Assembly (NCBI GenBank): GCA_016927155.1
Contig: JAFGNE010000098.1
Coordinates: forward strand, 1-8,036
Length of the DNA stretch: 8,036 bases
Reading direction: 5' to 3'
From: Candidatus Peregrinibacteria bacterium
Lineage (GTDB): Bacteria; Patescibacteriota; Gracilibacteria; UM-FILTER-43-11
This document shows, piece after piece, positions 1 through 5,679 of the stretch (position 1 is its first letter; each line of letters opens with the position of its first letter). The position numbers and the translations under genes were made by a program. The notes beneath the pieces are model-generated. The model was given only the letters and a program-made list of their open reading frames with translations, was not told where the DNA came from and made no database searches.

Positions 1-314
1 ATCCCCTGGCGGAAGGAGGCGGAATCGCAGTCATGGGCGTAGGTGGCGTCGGCGTGGAAGCAGAGCACATTGGCATTGGCCAAAACTTCCGGTGTCGCGT
101 CATCCTGCGTTTTCGGGACGGGGAACCTGCCGAAATGGTCCATTTTGTACTGCTCCAGCGAATTTGAAATGGCGATAAGGTCATCGAGCACCTTGTCGTT
201 CATGTTGCGCGTTTTCGCCCTTTGTATGCCGTAGTAAGCCGCGCCGCTAAGAAGGCCGATGATGACAACGACCACAATAAGCTCAACGAGGGAAAATCCT
301 TTTTTATTTTGCAT
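1..314 (-). CDS. Type IV pilin-like / type II secretion pseudopilin-like protein, N-terminal part (runs off left edge)
   Basis: Reading leftward from the ATG at 314-312 there are 104 open codons and no stop before the window edge, so the C-terminus is missing. The protein begins MQNKKGFSLVEL: a short basic leader, then the prepilin peptidase site G6|F7 with Glu at mature position 5, followed by an unbroken hydrophobic helix (about residues 7-25). This is the class III signal of type IV pilins and type II secretion pseudopilins, cleaved and N-methylated by PilD-type peptidases. The segment LEQYKMDHFGRFP (about residues 55-67) resembles the alpha-1/beta junction of GspG/PilA-like pilins. Cysteines lie at about residues 85 and 96. 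A Shine-Dalgarno-like AAGGAA sits 7 nt upstream, supporting this start. The class is secure; whether it serves pili, secretion or DNA uptake cannot be told from the fragment, and no other pilus gene is in the window. Confidence 0.88.
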   Translation of the reverse strand, partial: MQNKKGFSLVELIVVVVIIGLLSGAAYYGIQRAKTRNMNDKVLDDLIAISNSLEQYKMDHFGRFPVPKTQDDATPEVLANANVLCFHADATYAHDCDSASFRQG

Positions 315-321
315 TTTATTT

Positions 322-327
322 TTCCTT
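322..327 (-). promoter_or_regulatory. Ribosome binding site of the pilin-like gene
   Basis: AAGGAA on the minus strand lies 7 nt before the pilin ATG. It is the only clear Shine-Dalgarno-type sequence in front of any start codon in the window and fixes the pilin start at 314. Confidence 0.6.
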
Positions 328-342
328 ATTTATACAGGATGC

Positions 343-371
343 ATTTTACATAGGTTTTTCTTGGCGCGCAA
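343..371 (-). promoter_or_regulatory. Candidate promoter of the pilin-like gene
   Basis: On the minus strand TTGCGC (366-371) is separated by 17 nt from TAAAAT (343-348). The -10 matches 5 of 6 consensus positions; the -35 matches mainly in TTG. Transcription would begin near 336, leaving a leader of about 22 nt that contains the AAGGAA site. The match is moderate and rests on position and spacing. Confidence 0.35.
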
Positions 372-386
372 CCAATGAGGTATAAT
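358..386 (+). promoter_or_regulatory. Candidate lgt promoter (consensus -10)
   Basis: A perfect TATAAT lies at 381-386. The best-spaced -35 is poor (TTCTTG at 358-363, 17-nt spacer); TTGGCG at 361-366 has only a 14-nt spacer. Start of transcription would be near 393, giving a leader of about 20 nt with no Shine-Dalgarno sequence before the lgt ATG. It overlaps the candidate pilin promoter on the other strand, so the two genes may compete for RNA polymerase. Confidence 0.5.
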
Positions 387-413
387 GCTTCCAGGCTCCC
401 TTAACCCAAACCT

Positions 414-1181
414 ATGATTGATCCCGTCGCCCTGCAAATCGGCCCGCTCGCCATCCGCTGGTACGGCGTTTCCTACGCCGTGGCACTGGGGCTTTCCATG
501 TGGATATTATGGAAACTGAACAGGAAAGGTAAAATTTTCAAAACAGCGGACCAGATGTACGACCTGGTTTTTTGGGTGTTCCTGTTCGGCGTTATCCTGG
601 GCGGGCGGCTGGGGTACGTGCTTTTCTACAACCTGCCGTATTACCTGCAAAACCCCATAAAAGTTTTTGCCATCTGGGAAGGGGGCATGTCTTTCCATGG
701 GGGGCTTTTGGCTTCACTCCTTGCCGGTTATTTATTCTGCAGGAAAAATAAAATCGATTACCTTAAGCTGGCCGATTTGGCAGTTATTCCGGCGGCCCTG
801 GCGCTTTTTTTCACCCGTATCGCCAATTTCATCAACGGCGAGCTTTACGGCCGTGTGATCTTAAACCCCAAATGGAAATGGCTGGGCGTGCGGTTTGGCG
901 ACGGGGCGCTTAGGTACCCCTCCCAGCTTTTCCAGGCCGCGGATTCCCTCGTGCTTTTTCTTGTCCTCCTTTTTATTTTTTCGCGCAAACCTAAAAAAGG
1001 CGTCCTGTTTTTCAGCTATCTGGCGCTTTACGGGCTTTTTCGGGTTATTATCGAATTCTGGCGCGCGCCCGACCCGCAAGTGGGGTTCATTTTCCATTTT
1101 TTCACGCTCGGGCAAATCCTGAGCGCCATCATGTTCCTGGCCGGCGCCATAGGGCTGGCTTGCCGTTACCGGCGATCATAA
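414..1181 (+). CDS. lgt: Phosphatidylglycerol--prolipoprotein diacylglyceryl transferase
   Basis: Lgt transfers the diacylglyceryl group of phosphatidylglycerol to the lipobox cysteine of prolipoproteins at the outer face of the cytoplasmic membrane, the first step of lipoprotein maturation. The 255-residue polytopic protein is near the usual family size (about 260-290). Visible landmarks are RWYG (15-18), SFHGG with the essential-type His95, the family signature TRIANFINGELYGR (134-147) with Arg135, Asn138 and Glu143, YPSQLFQ (168-174), and the C-terminal FRVIIEFWR (209-217) with Arg210 and Arg217. Hydrophobic segments alternate with these loops as in the family. The ATG at 414 puts the first conserved motif at the expected distance from the N-terminus, although no Shine-Dalgarno precedes it. 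The 3' end overlaps the convergent gene by 16 bp. Identification is firm. Confidence 0.97.
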   Translation: MIDPVALQIGPLAIRWYGVSYAVALGLSMWILWKLNRKGKIFKTADQMYDLVFWVFLFGVILGGRLGYVLFYNLPYYLQNPIKVFAIWEGGMSFHGGLLASLLAGYLFCRKNKIDYLKLADLAVIPAALALFFTRIANFINGELYGRVILNPKWKWLGVRFGDGALRYPSQLFQAADSLVLFLVLLFIFSRKPKKGVLFFSYLALYGLFRVIIEFWRAPDPQVGFIFHFFTLGQILSAIMFLAGAIGLACRYRRS

Positions 1182-2203
1182 AAAAATTTGGGGATATCAG
1201 GGTGGGTCTCCAGGATTTTTACGGTAGGATTAGTCAGGCCCAGAGTGAACCGTTCTTTCCAAAGCTTTTTGAGCAGCCCTTCCCATTTTTTCTCTTTGAT
1301 CACGCTTTTTATCCAACCGATGGAAAACATTTGACGGCAAGTGTCCTGGCTGAATTCGCTCGAAAAAAATATTTCAGCCATCTGGGGGTCCTTTTGCGCA
1401 AGGGCAATGCCTTTTTCAAGGAATTCCCTGTATTCCGGATTCCTGTCGCCATAAAGGCAAACCGCCCTCATCAGGGAATGCCAGCCAAAATTTCTTTCCG
1501 CCGTATGGCGGTTTATATTCCGCTCCGAGATAGCAAAAAGCATTTCCATGATGGCGCGCGTGGTTTCGGCCTTATCTTTGGGATCCACCCCTTCCACTTT
1601 TGCGGAAGCCAGTAAGGGATTTTCAAACAAGGCCACCCCGACGGCCGGATAATCCTCGGCAAACCTCGACAGGATGCCAGCGATTTCCCTGTCCGGGATA
1701 TGCGCGGCCATGTTTTTAGCCGCCCTCACTTCATCTTTGTTCAACCAATCCGGATTGCCGTCTTTACGCCGTTTTTCCGCTTCTCTTAAAAGTTTCAGGA
1801 CCGTTTCCCTGCCACGGGCGCGCACTTCCTCCTTGGAAAAACCGTATTTCTGCACATAATCCCCCATTGAAAAAAACAGGGGGTGTTCCAGCAGGCTCTT
1901 TTTTTGGGCTAAAAGCGATCGGATCTCGTGGCGGCCGTCTTCCATCATTTCCCTGATGAGCGGATCGGGCAATTCGTCCAGGCGTTCATTTCGGATAAAC
2001 GCGATAAGCTTAGGGGGATCCAGGCTCCGGTAATAATCGCGCACGTCCGAAGGGGTGCCTTCCTGCACGGCATACAGCAGCCATTCGCGGGCCTGTTCCG
2101 CCAAATGTTTTTGTTCAGCAAGCGCATCTGCCGAACCGACAAGCTTTAAATCGGGCGGGGGATCTTCCCGCAAAACCGGCATTGATGAGGATGAAAATGA
2201 CAT
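1166..2203 (-). CDS. Hypothetical soluble alpha-helical protein, 345 residues, family not recognised
   Basis: I do not recognise a family. The product has no signal peptide or membrane segment and should be cytoplasmic. It opens with a Ser-rich, Pro-containing tail (residues 1-20) and is then almost all predicted helix, rich in charged residues, with several Trp (41, 153, 241, 297, 307, 315). A strongly basic/acidic stretch (about 124-165) could form a coiled coil or long helix. Repeated phrases such as DPPKLIAFI, HPLFFSMGDYV, NPLLAS and HPDIPKFF loosely suggest helical repeats, but no unit is regular enough to call. The ORF is very likely real: it is long, it has its own near-consensus promoter, and competing frames are broken. 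Met8 is an alternative start; neither ATG has a Shine-Dalgarno. The stop lies inside the end of lgt on the other strand. Confidence 0.85.
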   Translation of the reverse strand: MSFSSSSMPVLREDPPPDLKLVGSADALAEQKHLAEQAREWLLYAVQEGTPSDVRDYYRSLDPPKLIAFIRNERLDELPDPLIREMMEDGRHEIRSLLAQKKSLLEHPLFFSMGDYVQKYGFSKEEVRARGRETVLKLLREAEKRRKDGNPDWLNKDEVRAAKNMAAHIPDREIAGILSRFAEDYPAVGVALFENPLLASAKVEGVDPKDKAETTRAIMEMLFAISERNINRHTAERNFGWHSLMRAVCLYGDRNPEYREFLEKGIALAQKDPQMAEIFFSSEFSQDTCRQMFSIGWIKSVIKEKKWEGLLKKLWKERFTLGLTNPTVKILETHPDIPKFFYDRR

Positions 2204-2224
2204 AGGATTAAAGTTAATCTTTAT

Positions 2225-2253
2225 ATTATAACATTTTATAAATAAATTATCAA
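2225..2253 (-). promoter_or_regulatory. Near-consensus sigma70-type promoter of the 345-residue protein gene
   Basis: On the minus strand TTGATA (2248-2253, 5 of 6 positions) is followed after exactly 17 nt by TATAAT (2225-2230, 6 of 6). Predicted transcription start is near 2218, about 15 nt before the ATG at 2203, with no Shine-Dalgarno between. This is the best promoter match in the window and suggests constitutive, fairly strong transcription. Confidence 0.75.
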
Positions 2254-2268
2254 GTAAACACGGCTGCT

Positions 2269-2292
2269 AAAAAACCCCTCTTCGGTGAGGGG
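2269..2292 (-). terminator. Rho-independent terminator reading leftward, with no annotated gene upstream of it
   Basis: A 6-bp GC-rich stem (2275-2280 with 2287-2292, CCCCTC/GAGGGG) has a 6-nt loop and is followed on the minus strand by six T (2269-2274). On the plus strand the downstream run is only CTTTT, so leftward is the better direction. The nearest leftward gene (345-residue protein) begins downstream of the terminator and the cyclase points away, so no known gene ends here. Confidence 0.65.
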
Positions 2293-2328
2293 GCTTTTGA
2301 AAATGATCGGAAATCATCTTATAAAACC

Positions 2329-2401
2329 GCCCCCCACGAGTGATGGGGAGTCTTGTAGAATTTGCGGATAACAGGAAGGACGCGCTTCATTGTTGGGGGG
2401 C
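2329..2401. repeat. GC-rich inverted repeat in an AT-rich intergenic region
   Basis: GCCCCCCA (2329-2336) and TGGGGGGC (2394-2401) are perfect 8-bp inverted copies 57 nt apart. The left arm can instead pair with TGGGG at 2344-2348, giving a 5-bp stem and 7-nt loop. The block contrasts sharply with the AT-rich flanks. It may be the stem of a small RNA or one copy of a dispersed palindromic element. Confidence 0.5.
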
Positions 2402-2405
2402 TTTA

Positions 2406-2434
2406 TTGACATAATTTTAAAGCAATTTTCTAAA
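2406..2434 (+). promoter_or_regulatory. Alternative upstream promoter of the cyclase gene
   Basis: A perfect TTGACA (2406-2411) is followed after 17 nt by TCTAAA (2429-2434, 4 of 6). Use of this promoter would give a leader of about 40 nt, in contrast to the near-leaderless start predicted from the downstream pair at 2444-2472. Confidence 0.35.
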
Positions 2435-2441
2435 GATACAA
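2414..2441 (-). promoter_or_regulatory. Candidate promoter of the small leftward transcript
   Basis: On the minus strand TTGTAT (2436-2441) and TAAAAT (2414-2419) are separated by 16 nt, predicting a start near 2407. AT-rich sequence makes chance matches easy, so the call depends mainly on the terminator downstream. Confidence 0.3.
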
Positions 2442-2443
2442 TA

Positions 2444-2472
2444 TTGTTTTTATAATAAAAATATGGTAAAAT
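2444..2472 (+). promoter_or_regulatory. Candidate proximal promoter of the cyclase gene (leaderless type)
   Basis: TTGTTT (2444-2449) and TAAAAT (2467-2472) are separated by 17 nt. The -10 box ends only 7 nt before the cyclase ATG, so transcription would begin at or next to the start codon. No Shine-Dalgarno is present. A TATAAT at 2451-2456 also exists but has no well-spaced -35. Confidence 0.4.
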
Positions 2473-2479
2473 ATTAAGA

Positions 2480-4525
2480 ATGATATCTAAAATCATTAAA
2501 TTCATCGGCCTCAGCTTTTTTATCCTCGCGCTTACCGCTTTAATGGTAAATCAGGGCTGGTTCATGAGCCTGCAAACGCGGGTACAGAATGTGTATTACG
2601 ATTACGACCAGGCCAGCCCGCAAATTGTAGTGATTGCCATCGACGAAAAAAGCCTGCAGGAAAACGAGTTAGGACCTTTACAAAAATGGCCAAGGCAAAA
2701 TTACGCGGAGGCCGTCCGGATTTTAAACGAAAAAGGCGCAGCCGTCGTGGGCGTGGACGTGCTTTTTCCGGACAAGTCCGTCTTTGGCGTAAACGATGAC
2801 CTGATACTCGCGGGGGCCATCGGGGAATACCCGAATACCGTGCTTGCTTTGCGCTACGATTTCGACCGCGACGGCAACCGCTTTGTGGAAGGCCCGAACA
2901 CAACCCTTACCGAGGCGAACCCAAAACTCGGCTGGATCAATGTGATGCAGGACACGGACGGATTTGTGAGGAAGCTTCCTGTCTTCGCCGCCACATCAAC
3001 TTCAACCGTGGAAGCTTTTTCTGTCGCGCTCGCGCGGCTTTACCTTAAATCGGACATCATTGATTACCGCGCCGTGGGGAACGAGTGGCAGTTTTCGGAT
3101 AAAATAGTGATCCCAACGGTTGCGATGCGCGACCCTTACTCCAAACGCGACGCGTATTTGATGAACATCAATTATTTCGCGCAGCCTAAAAGCTACACCA
3201 CCGTTTCCATGGCCGACTTACTGAAAGGCAAGCCGATGGACGGCAAAGGGAAACCCGTGGATTTCACGGGCAAAATCGCCCTCATCGGCCCCACGGCCAA
3301 AGGGCTTGGTGACTCGTACCTCTCCCCTGTTTCCGAAGGCGTGCAAATGCCGGGAGTGGAAATCCACGCGAACAATGTGCAGACGATCATTGAAGGGAAA
3401 TTCCTGCGCGACCAATCGAGAATGAGCTTTTGGTTAACCCTGATTATTCTCGCCGTTATCAATGTGATGCTGTTCGCGTTCCTTAAAGTCCGCTACGCCT
3501 TATTCGTTGCCTTGGCGGAGATGATCGGAATGGTGGTCGCGGGGATTGTGGCCTACGACATGGGGGTATTGTTAAACGTGGTGCATCCGGACCTGCTCAT
3601 TCTTTTCTGCTTCACGGGCGCTTACCTGCTCCGTTTCATCCTTGAACAAAAACAAAGGCGGTTTATTGAGGGCGCGTTTGGACGCTATGTAAACAAAACC
3701 GTCATCGCGCAGATCATCAGGAACCCTGAACTCTTAAAGCTGGGCGGGCAAACGCGCGAAATCACCGTGTTCTTTTCGGATATCGAAGGGTTCACCACGC
3801 TTTCGGAAAAGATGAAACCGGAAGAACTGGTCTCATTCCTGAACGAATACCTGGGCGTGATGACCGAAAGCATTCTAAAAAACGAAGGCACGCTGGATAA
3901 GTACGAAGGTGACGCCATCATGGCCTTTTGGGGGGCGCCCATCCCCGTTTCCGCTCATGCCAAAAACGCCTGCCTTGCCGCCCTGGAAAACCAAAAAAAA
4001 CTCGGTGAACTGCGCAAAAAATGGAACAAGGCCGGCCTTCCTGAACTTCGCATACGGATCGGCATGAATACCGGCAACGCGGTGGTGGGAAACATGGGTT
4101 CCGCCAATCGTTTCAATTACACAGCCATGGGCGATAACGTGAACCTGGCCTCGCGCCTTGAAGGCATCAACAAGGAATATGGCACAGGCATCCTTATTTC
4201 TGAACCGACTTACGTCCAAGTGAAAGATGACTTTATCTGCCGAGAAATGGACCTGATCCGCGTGAAAGGTAAAGAAAAACCCGTACGGATTTATGAGCTT
4301 ATGGGCAAAAAAGGCGAAGTGAAACCGGAAATCATGGCCTTGATCGGCCTTTATGAAACCGCGCTTAAGCTTTACCGCGAAAAAAACTTTATGGCCGCCT
4401 CGCAAAAATTCGCGGAGCTCGCGGAAGACATCCCTTCGCGGGTCTTCGCGAAACGGTGCCAGGATTTCATGCAGAATCCTCCGCCGGAAGGCTGGGACGG
4501 GGTTTATACATTTATGACAAAATAA
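2480..4525 (+). CDS. Membrane adenylate cyclase, CHASE2 sensor plus class III catalytic domain
   Basis: This 681-residue protein should convert ATP to cAMP in the cytoplasm under control of an extracytoplasmic CHASE2 sensor. Order: one N-terminal membrane helix (about 6-24); exported CHASE2 region (about 30-315) with the family-like VVIAIDEKSL (50-59) and GVDVLFPD (91-98); three membrane helices (about 316-386); a linker; then the cyclase domain (about 425-605). Metal ligands Asp434 (FFSDIEGFT) and Asp478 are 44 residues apart, as in active cyclases. Base-recognition residues are Lys474 and Thr548, and transition-state residues are Asn555 and Arg559. Thr in place of the usual Asp marks the class IIIb group, known for bicarbonate stimulation. 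A helical tail (about 615-681) ends in the GWDGVY phrase. No key residue is missing. Guanylate cyclase activity is less likely because Lys474 is adenine-type. Confidence 0.95.
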   Translation: MISKIIKFIGLSFFILALTALMVNQGWFMSLQTRVQNVYYDYDQASPQIVVIAIDEKSLQENELGPLQKWPRQNYAEAVRILNEKGAAVVGVDVLFPDKSVFGVNDDLILAGAIGEYPNTVLALRYDFDRDGNRFVEGPNTTLTEANPKLGWINVMQDTDGFVRKLPVFAATSTSTVEAFSVALARLYLKSDIIDYRAVGNEWQFSDKIVIPTVAMRDPYSKRDAYLMNINYFAQPKSYTTVSMADLLKGKPMDGKGKPVDFTGKIALIGPTAKGLGDSYLSPVSEGVQMPGVEIHANNVQTIIEGKFLRDQSRMSFWLTLIILAVINVMLFAFLKVRYALFVALAEMIGMVVAGIVAYDMGVLLNVVHPDLLILFCFTGAYLLRFILEQKQRRFIEGAFGRYVNKTVIAQIIRNPELLKLGGQTREITVFFSDIEGFTTLSEKMKPEELVSFLNEYLGVMTESILKNEGTLDKYEGDAIMAFWGAPIPVSAHAKNACLAALENQKKLGELRKKWNKAGLPELRIRIGMNTGNAVVGNMGSANRFNYTAMGDNVNLASRLEGINKEYGTGILISEPTYVQVKDDFICREMDLIRVKGKEKPVRIYELMGKKGEVKPEIMALIGLYETALKLYREKNFMAASQKFAELAEDIPSRVFAKRCQDFMQNPPPEGWDGVYTFMTK

Positions 4526-4529
4526 CGGA

Positions 4530-4643
4530 ATGGCTTTAACTCCCCGGGGACATGAACGGGAAAAAGCGCTCATAGTAAATACGGGCGAGGGGCTTATGGA
4601 AGAAACAGCCCGAGAGTCGATCAAAAAAACCTTACGGCCCTAA
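4530..4643 (+). CDS. Possible 37-residue small protein downstream of the cyclase
   Basis: An ATG four bases after the cyclase stop opens 37 codons ending in TAA. The product is charged and probably helical (starts MALTPRGHEREKAL, ends IKKTLRP), with no membrane segment. Its position suggests reinitiation after the cyclase, and its stop overlaps the convergent DUF3307-type stop by 3 bp. There is no Shine-Dalgarno and I know no matching family. It fills the entire 114-bp gap between two convergent genes, where no clear terminator is seen. It may be chance. Confidence 0.25.
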   Translation: MALTPRGHEREKALIVNTGEGLMEETARESIKKTLRP

Positions 4644-5194
4644 TACGCCATCCAGTACACCGCGAACGCGATGGAAACGATAAACACGTTCCACGCCATC
4701 ATTTTATAGTCGCGGCGGTAAGGGACGGGCTCTTTCCGCGTACGCCAAAACCAACGGGTGATGTCCCAGAAATAAGTGGAAACAACGAGGGCGAGGACAT
4801 AGGCGACAACCGACTTGTCGGCGTAAAAAGCCATCCATTCAAAAGGCAAAACCGGAACCCGTACCCCGATATATAAGGAAAGCGCCCCGATGATGGCCCA
4901 ATGCAACAGCTGGTCGGCGCCGTAACAGAGAAGCCGGCACTTGGGCAGACGGCTGTCCGCAAAAATTTTCAACTGGTCAATGGCGGTATGCGTGACAAAG
5001 ATCACCCCGATTGCCCACCGCACCTCCTGATAGCCCCAAAAAGGCAAAAGCGCGGCCGACACGACGGCAAGGTGGATGAAAGTATGCAAAAGCACGCCCC
5101 AAAAACTCCGGCGTTTGGACTTGATAAGCCACCCGTTCTGCAGCGGGTAATCGGCAATGAAATGGGCGAGAAGAAAATGGAAAACTAAATTCAT
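4640..5194 (-). CDS. DUF3307-type integral membrane protein
   Basis: A 184-residue polytopic membrane protein of unknown function. Its pattern of buried polar residues matches what I recall of the DUF3307 family: HFIADYPLQ near the N-terminus (His11, Asp15, Gln19), then HTFIH (His37, His41), THTAIDQLK (His69, Asp73, Lys76) and GADQLLHW (Asp94, Gln95, His98). About five or six hydrophobic segments are visible: roughly 1-18, 33-54, 58-74, 94-114, 126-146 and 166-184. The His/Asp arrangement in or near the membrane could bind metal, but that is inference. The ATG shares its A with the TGA stop of the CNB gene (sequence TGATG) and has no Shine-Dalgarno, so it is probably translated by coupling to that gene. 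The C-terminus meets the small ORF after the cyclase. Confidence 0.8.
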   Translation of the reverse strand: MNLVFHFLLAHFIADYPLQNGWLIKSKRRSFWGVLLHTFIHLAVVSAALLPFWGYQEVRWAIGVIFVTHTAIDQLKIFADSRLPKCRLLCYGADQLLHWAIIGALSLYIGVRVPVLPFEWMAFYADKSVVAYVLALVVSTYFWDITRWFWRTRKEPVPYRRDYKMMAWNVFIVSIAFAVYWMAY

Positions 5195-5586
5195 CAGGAA
5201 TTGGCATTAACCCGCTTGATCATCTCGTAGCTCACCAAAGTGGCGATGCTGGATTTGGTTGTAAGCAGTTGGCGGAAATCCTCTTTGCTCAGCGTGAGCG
5301 CTTCCACATCCGTTACGGTTTTGATGGTAGCGCTCCTCGGCTCATCGGAAACCAGGGCCATTTCACCGAAAAATTTTCCGTCTGAAAGGACCGCGACGAT
5401 TTCATCGTTACGGATGACCTGGACAGACCCGCGCTTGATAATGTACATGAGGTCGCCAGGATCGCCCTGCTTAAAAATAACGTGCTCCGCGGGGTAATAT
5501 TCCATTTTCACTTCCTCCATAATGGCTTTTAAATCATCTTCGGGAAGTTCCGCGAAGAACGGGATGGCTTTTAAAATTTCAATCAT
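5194..5586 (-). CDS. Single-domain cyclic-nucleotide-binding protein (CRP-like sensor domain without DNA-binding domain)
   Basis: The 130-residue product is one complete CNB domain. It has an N-terminal helix (MIEILKAIPFFAELPEDDL), the beta-roll with GDPGDLMYII (41-50) and GSVQVI (53-58), and an intact phosphate-binding cassette FFGEMALVSDEPRSAT (72-87). Glu75 and Arg84 are the residues that bind the ribose and cyclic phosphate. A C-helix region (about 105-130) closes the domain. There is no helix-turn-helix, kinase or channel domain, so it probably acts by binding a partner. The same frame stays open to an ATG at 5829, but that would cross the promoter region and run antisense into uvrA; the ATG at 5586 fits the domain boundary and lies 10 nt after a TATAAT. 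It is first in an operon with the DUF3307-type gene. The nearby cyclase is the obvious cAMP source, by inference. Confidence 0.93.
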   Translation of the reverse strand: MIEILKAIPFFAELPEDDLKAIMEEVKMEYYPAEHVIFKQGDPGDLMYIIKRGSVQVIRNDEIVAVLSDGKFFGEMALVSDEPRSATIKTVTDVEALTLSKEDFRQLLTTKSSIATLVSYEMIKRVNANS

Positions 5587-5596
5587 AGGTTTTGGT

Positions 5597-5602
5597 ATTA
5601 TA
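5597..5602 (-). promoter_or_regulatory. -10 box of the CNB/DUF3307 operon promoter
   Basis: TATAAT on the minus strand ends 10 nt before the CNB ATG, so the mRNA would start about 4 nt upstream of it. No good -35 is seen at 16-18 nt; the sequences there (such as AACAGT) are poor, which suggests weak or activated transcription. Confidence 0.5.
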
Positions 5603-5623
5603 CAAAAATACGATATCACACTG

Positions 5624-5637
5624 TTGCCTTTTGGCAA
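5624..5637. promoter_or_regulatory. Inverted repeat between the divergent CNB and uvrA promoters, possible operator
   Basis: TTGCC-TTTT-GGCAA is a perfect 5-bp inverted repeat. Adding the outer TG on the left and AA on the right extends it to TGTTGCC/GGCAAAA with 6 of 7 positions symmetric. It lies almost midway between the two -10 boxes, over the -35 side of both promoters. It does not match the Escherichia coli or Gram-positive LexA boxes or the CRP consensus that I know. Confidence 0.35.
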
Positions 5638-5660
5638 AACACATGCTACAGTCAAGAAAC

Positions 5661-5669
5661 TGGTATAAT
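5661..5669 (+). promoter_or_regulatory. Extended -10 promoter of uvrA
   Basis: TGGTATAAT is a perfect extended -10 (TGn plus TATAAT at 5664-5669). The -35 region is poor, as is common with extended -10 promoters. The box ends 10 nt before the GTG start, predicting an mRNA with a leader of only a few bases. Confidence 0.65.
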
Positions 5670-5679
5670 CATTTTCAAT

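Larger units (their letters stand above)
2269..2407 (-). ncRNA. Candidate small leftward transcript (about 140 nt)
   Basis: This is inferred from three things seen together: an orphan leftward terminator (2269-2292), a minus-strand promoter-like pair upstream (2414-2441), and GC-rich hairpin potential between them, CCCCA/TGGGG at 2332-2336 with 2344-2348, nested in an 8-bp pairing 2329-2336 with 2394-2401. A 23-codon ORF beginning MKRVLPVIRK (2390 down to 2319, stop TAA) could be translated from it, but it lacks a Shine-Dalgarno and may be chance. I do not recognise a known RNA family. It would be transcribed away from the cyclase and could affect expression of either neighbour. Confidence 0.35.

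Noticed and set aside
43..234. 63-codon plus-strand ORF at the left edge
   Set aside because: It is antisense to the pilin-like gene, whose class III signal and Shine-Dalgarno are clear.
1160..1615. 151-codon plus-strand ORF after lgt
   Set aside because: It is a shadow of the 345-residue minus-strand gene, which has a strong promoter and full-length frame.
2314..2505. 63-codon minus-strand ORF across the cyclase start
   Set aside because: It is antisense to the cyclase N-terminus and ends in low-complexity sequence made by the C/G runs (SLVGGGF). No family resemblance. A different, shorter frame is mentioned with the candidate RNA.
4590..4611. GGGCT/AGCCC hairpin after the cyclase as a terminator
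   Set aside because: The 5-bp stem has a 12-nt loop and no T run after it on the plus strand. The A7 tract at 4624-4630 gives T's for the minus strand but has no stem next to it.
3875..4624. 249-codon minus-strand ORF
   Set aside because: It is antisense to the catalytic domain of the cyclase, has no recognisable domain and no promoter, and the plus-strand frame is certain.
5194..5196. Recoding of TGA as glycine, as in some candidate phyla
   Set aside because: TGA ends the CNB gene right where the next start codon overlaps and where the domain is complete, and no long reading frame here contains an internal TGA. The standard code is sufficient.
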